From assembly GCF_023016115.1 (NCBI RefSeq), contig NZ_JALKBH010000002.1, forward strand, positions 892,624-956,623: DNA of 64,000 nt. Reading direction: 5' to 3'. Below, piece by piece: positions 63,535 through 64,000 of the stretch. Every line of letters starts with the position of its first letter. Within the stretch, counting starts at the first letter, position 1. The stretch is from Alcanivorax sp. S6407. Lineage in GTDB: Bacteria; Pseudomonadota; Gammaproteobacteria; Pseudomonadales; Alcanivoracaceae. The notes below the pieces were generated by a model. That model was not told the origin of the DNA. It did not search any database and worked only from the letters and a program-made list of their open reading frames with translations. The translations under genes and the position numbers were made by a program.

Positions 63535-64000
63535 ACTGTGTTTTTTCCGCTTCAAGAAAAAGCACATTCCACGTTAGCGGCAAGCCCTGTTCTGTGCGTC
63601 GGGTTTCGTATTCTGCCACCATGGCCTGCCAGGCGTGCTTGCCGGTCAGGCCGGAAGCGCCGCTGACGTGATCGGCGCCGGTGGCTTTCAGACGACGGGC
63701 GATGGACCTGACGGAATCGTAGTACTCCACCATCACCTGTTGCTGCAGCTGGGCATCAACGAAACCCGCCTGCAACGCTGCCTGTTGCCAGTCATCGAAA
63801 TCCGGCAGGGCATTTACGTGAGGCCGCCGGTTTACCGCCTGCCAGCTCTGCTGCAATTCCTGCAACGAACCGCGCAGGGGTACCGCCAGCAGCAACCTGC
63901 CGCCAGGTACCAGAACCCGGGCAATTTCTTCCAGTACGGCCTGCGGATTACACCATTGCAGGGCGAAGCAGCTGAACACCAGCCCCTGACTGGCTTCCGC
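63533..64000 (-). CDS. bioC: Malonyl-[acyl-carrier protein] O-methyltransferase (C-terminal part)
   Basis: BioC methylates malonyl-ACP to start pimelate synthesis. The visible 155 residues include SCFALQWCNPQAVLEEIARVLVPGG and AVNRRPHVNALPDF, typical of BioC; the start and SAM motif I lie beyond the right edge. The stop codon falls in a heptamer array. It pairs with bioD, as in the usual bio operon. Confidence 0.93.
   Translation of the reverse strand, partial: AEASQGLVFSCFALQWCNPQAVLEEIARVLVPGGRLLLAVPLRGSLQELQQSWQAVNRRPHVNALPDFDDWQQAALQAGFVDAQLQQQVMVEYYDSVRSIARRLKATGADHVSGASGLTGKHAWQAMVAEYETRRTEQGLPLTWNVLFLEAEKTQ

Overview
The window is a stretch of gammaproteobacterial chromosome. Gene content and order (ribD-ribE-ribB-ribH with nrdR and glyA nearby; rpsF-priB-rpsR-rplI-dnaB-alr; rnr-rlmB; purA-hisZ-hflC-hflK-hflX-hfq-miaA-mutL-amiB-tsaE-nnrE; queG-orn-rsgA-rhdA-psd) match, as I recall it, the order in Pseudomonas. 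The oxidative, marine-style accessory genes and the abundance of GTAGGAGC-type REP hairpins suggest an Alcanivorax-like organism. The genus is inference; no rRNA gene is present to confirm it.

Layout. 1-3466: riboflavin genes on the minus strand, continuing into ribH off the left edge. 3470-5677: a LysR-type regulator divergent from a two-gene unit for a small membrane protein and an SbtA-type bicarbonate permease. 5824-8011: nrdR, a four-helix-bundle gene lying between inverted repeat arrays, and glyA. 8288-11228: ettA, then a compact PilZ / ECF sigma / zinc anti-sigma unit. 11385-19065: an ArsM-like methyltransferase, a membrane-VTT/flavin disulfide oxidoreductase fusion, a Fur-box-preceded TonB receptor with a PepSY protein, and a DUF547 protein. 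19298-25072: radA, alr, dnaB and the rpsF ribosomal operon. 25366-26587: two secreted paralogous proteins of unknown function. 26738-30304: rlmB, rnr and tRNA-Leu(CAG). 30385-36525: a phosphate-scavenging island with a PhoA-type phosphatase, a diheme lipoprotein and a PhoX-type phosphatase, with two divergent Pho boxes. 36947-55749: the long conserved housekeeping block. 55896-62586: a PhaC-like hydrolase, a heptosyltransferase with a Pho-box-like site, a purple-acid-phosphatase-like lipoprotein and a PhoD-type phosphatase. 62772-64000: bioD and the end of bioC.

The most striking feature is not a gene. Almost every longer intergenic gap holds short degenerate tandem arrays with a strict period of 7 bp, usually four or five units (28-35 bp). 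I count about 35 arrays. Their unit sequences differ greatly between loci (TTAATAG, CAGTTAA, ACTCGTA, GTTGAAA, CGTCAGG, ACGCAAC, AGCTTGT, GTCGGAG types), but the 7-bp period is constant. At most loci a second array of the same type sits nearby in inverted orientation, so the two could pair as a hairpin. The arrays hug gene ends: seven overlap the stop codon of a real gene and three abut one. One array supplies the start codon and first residues of MiaA. One inverted pair (6318-6753) encloses a gene for the four-helix-bundle family known from 23S rRNA intervening sequences. I propose that these are one family of mobile or self-templating elements, the four-helix protein being its candidate protein component; this is inference.
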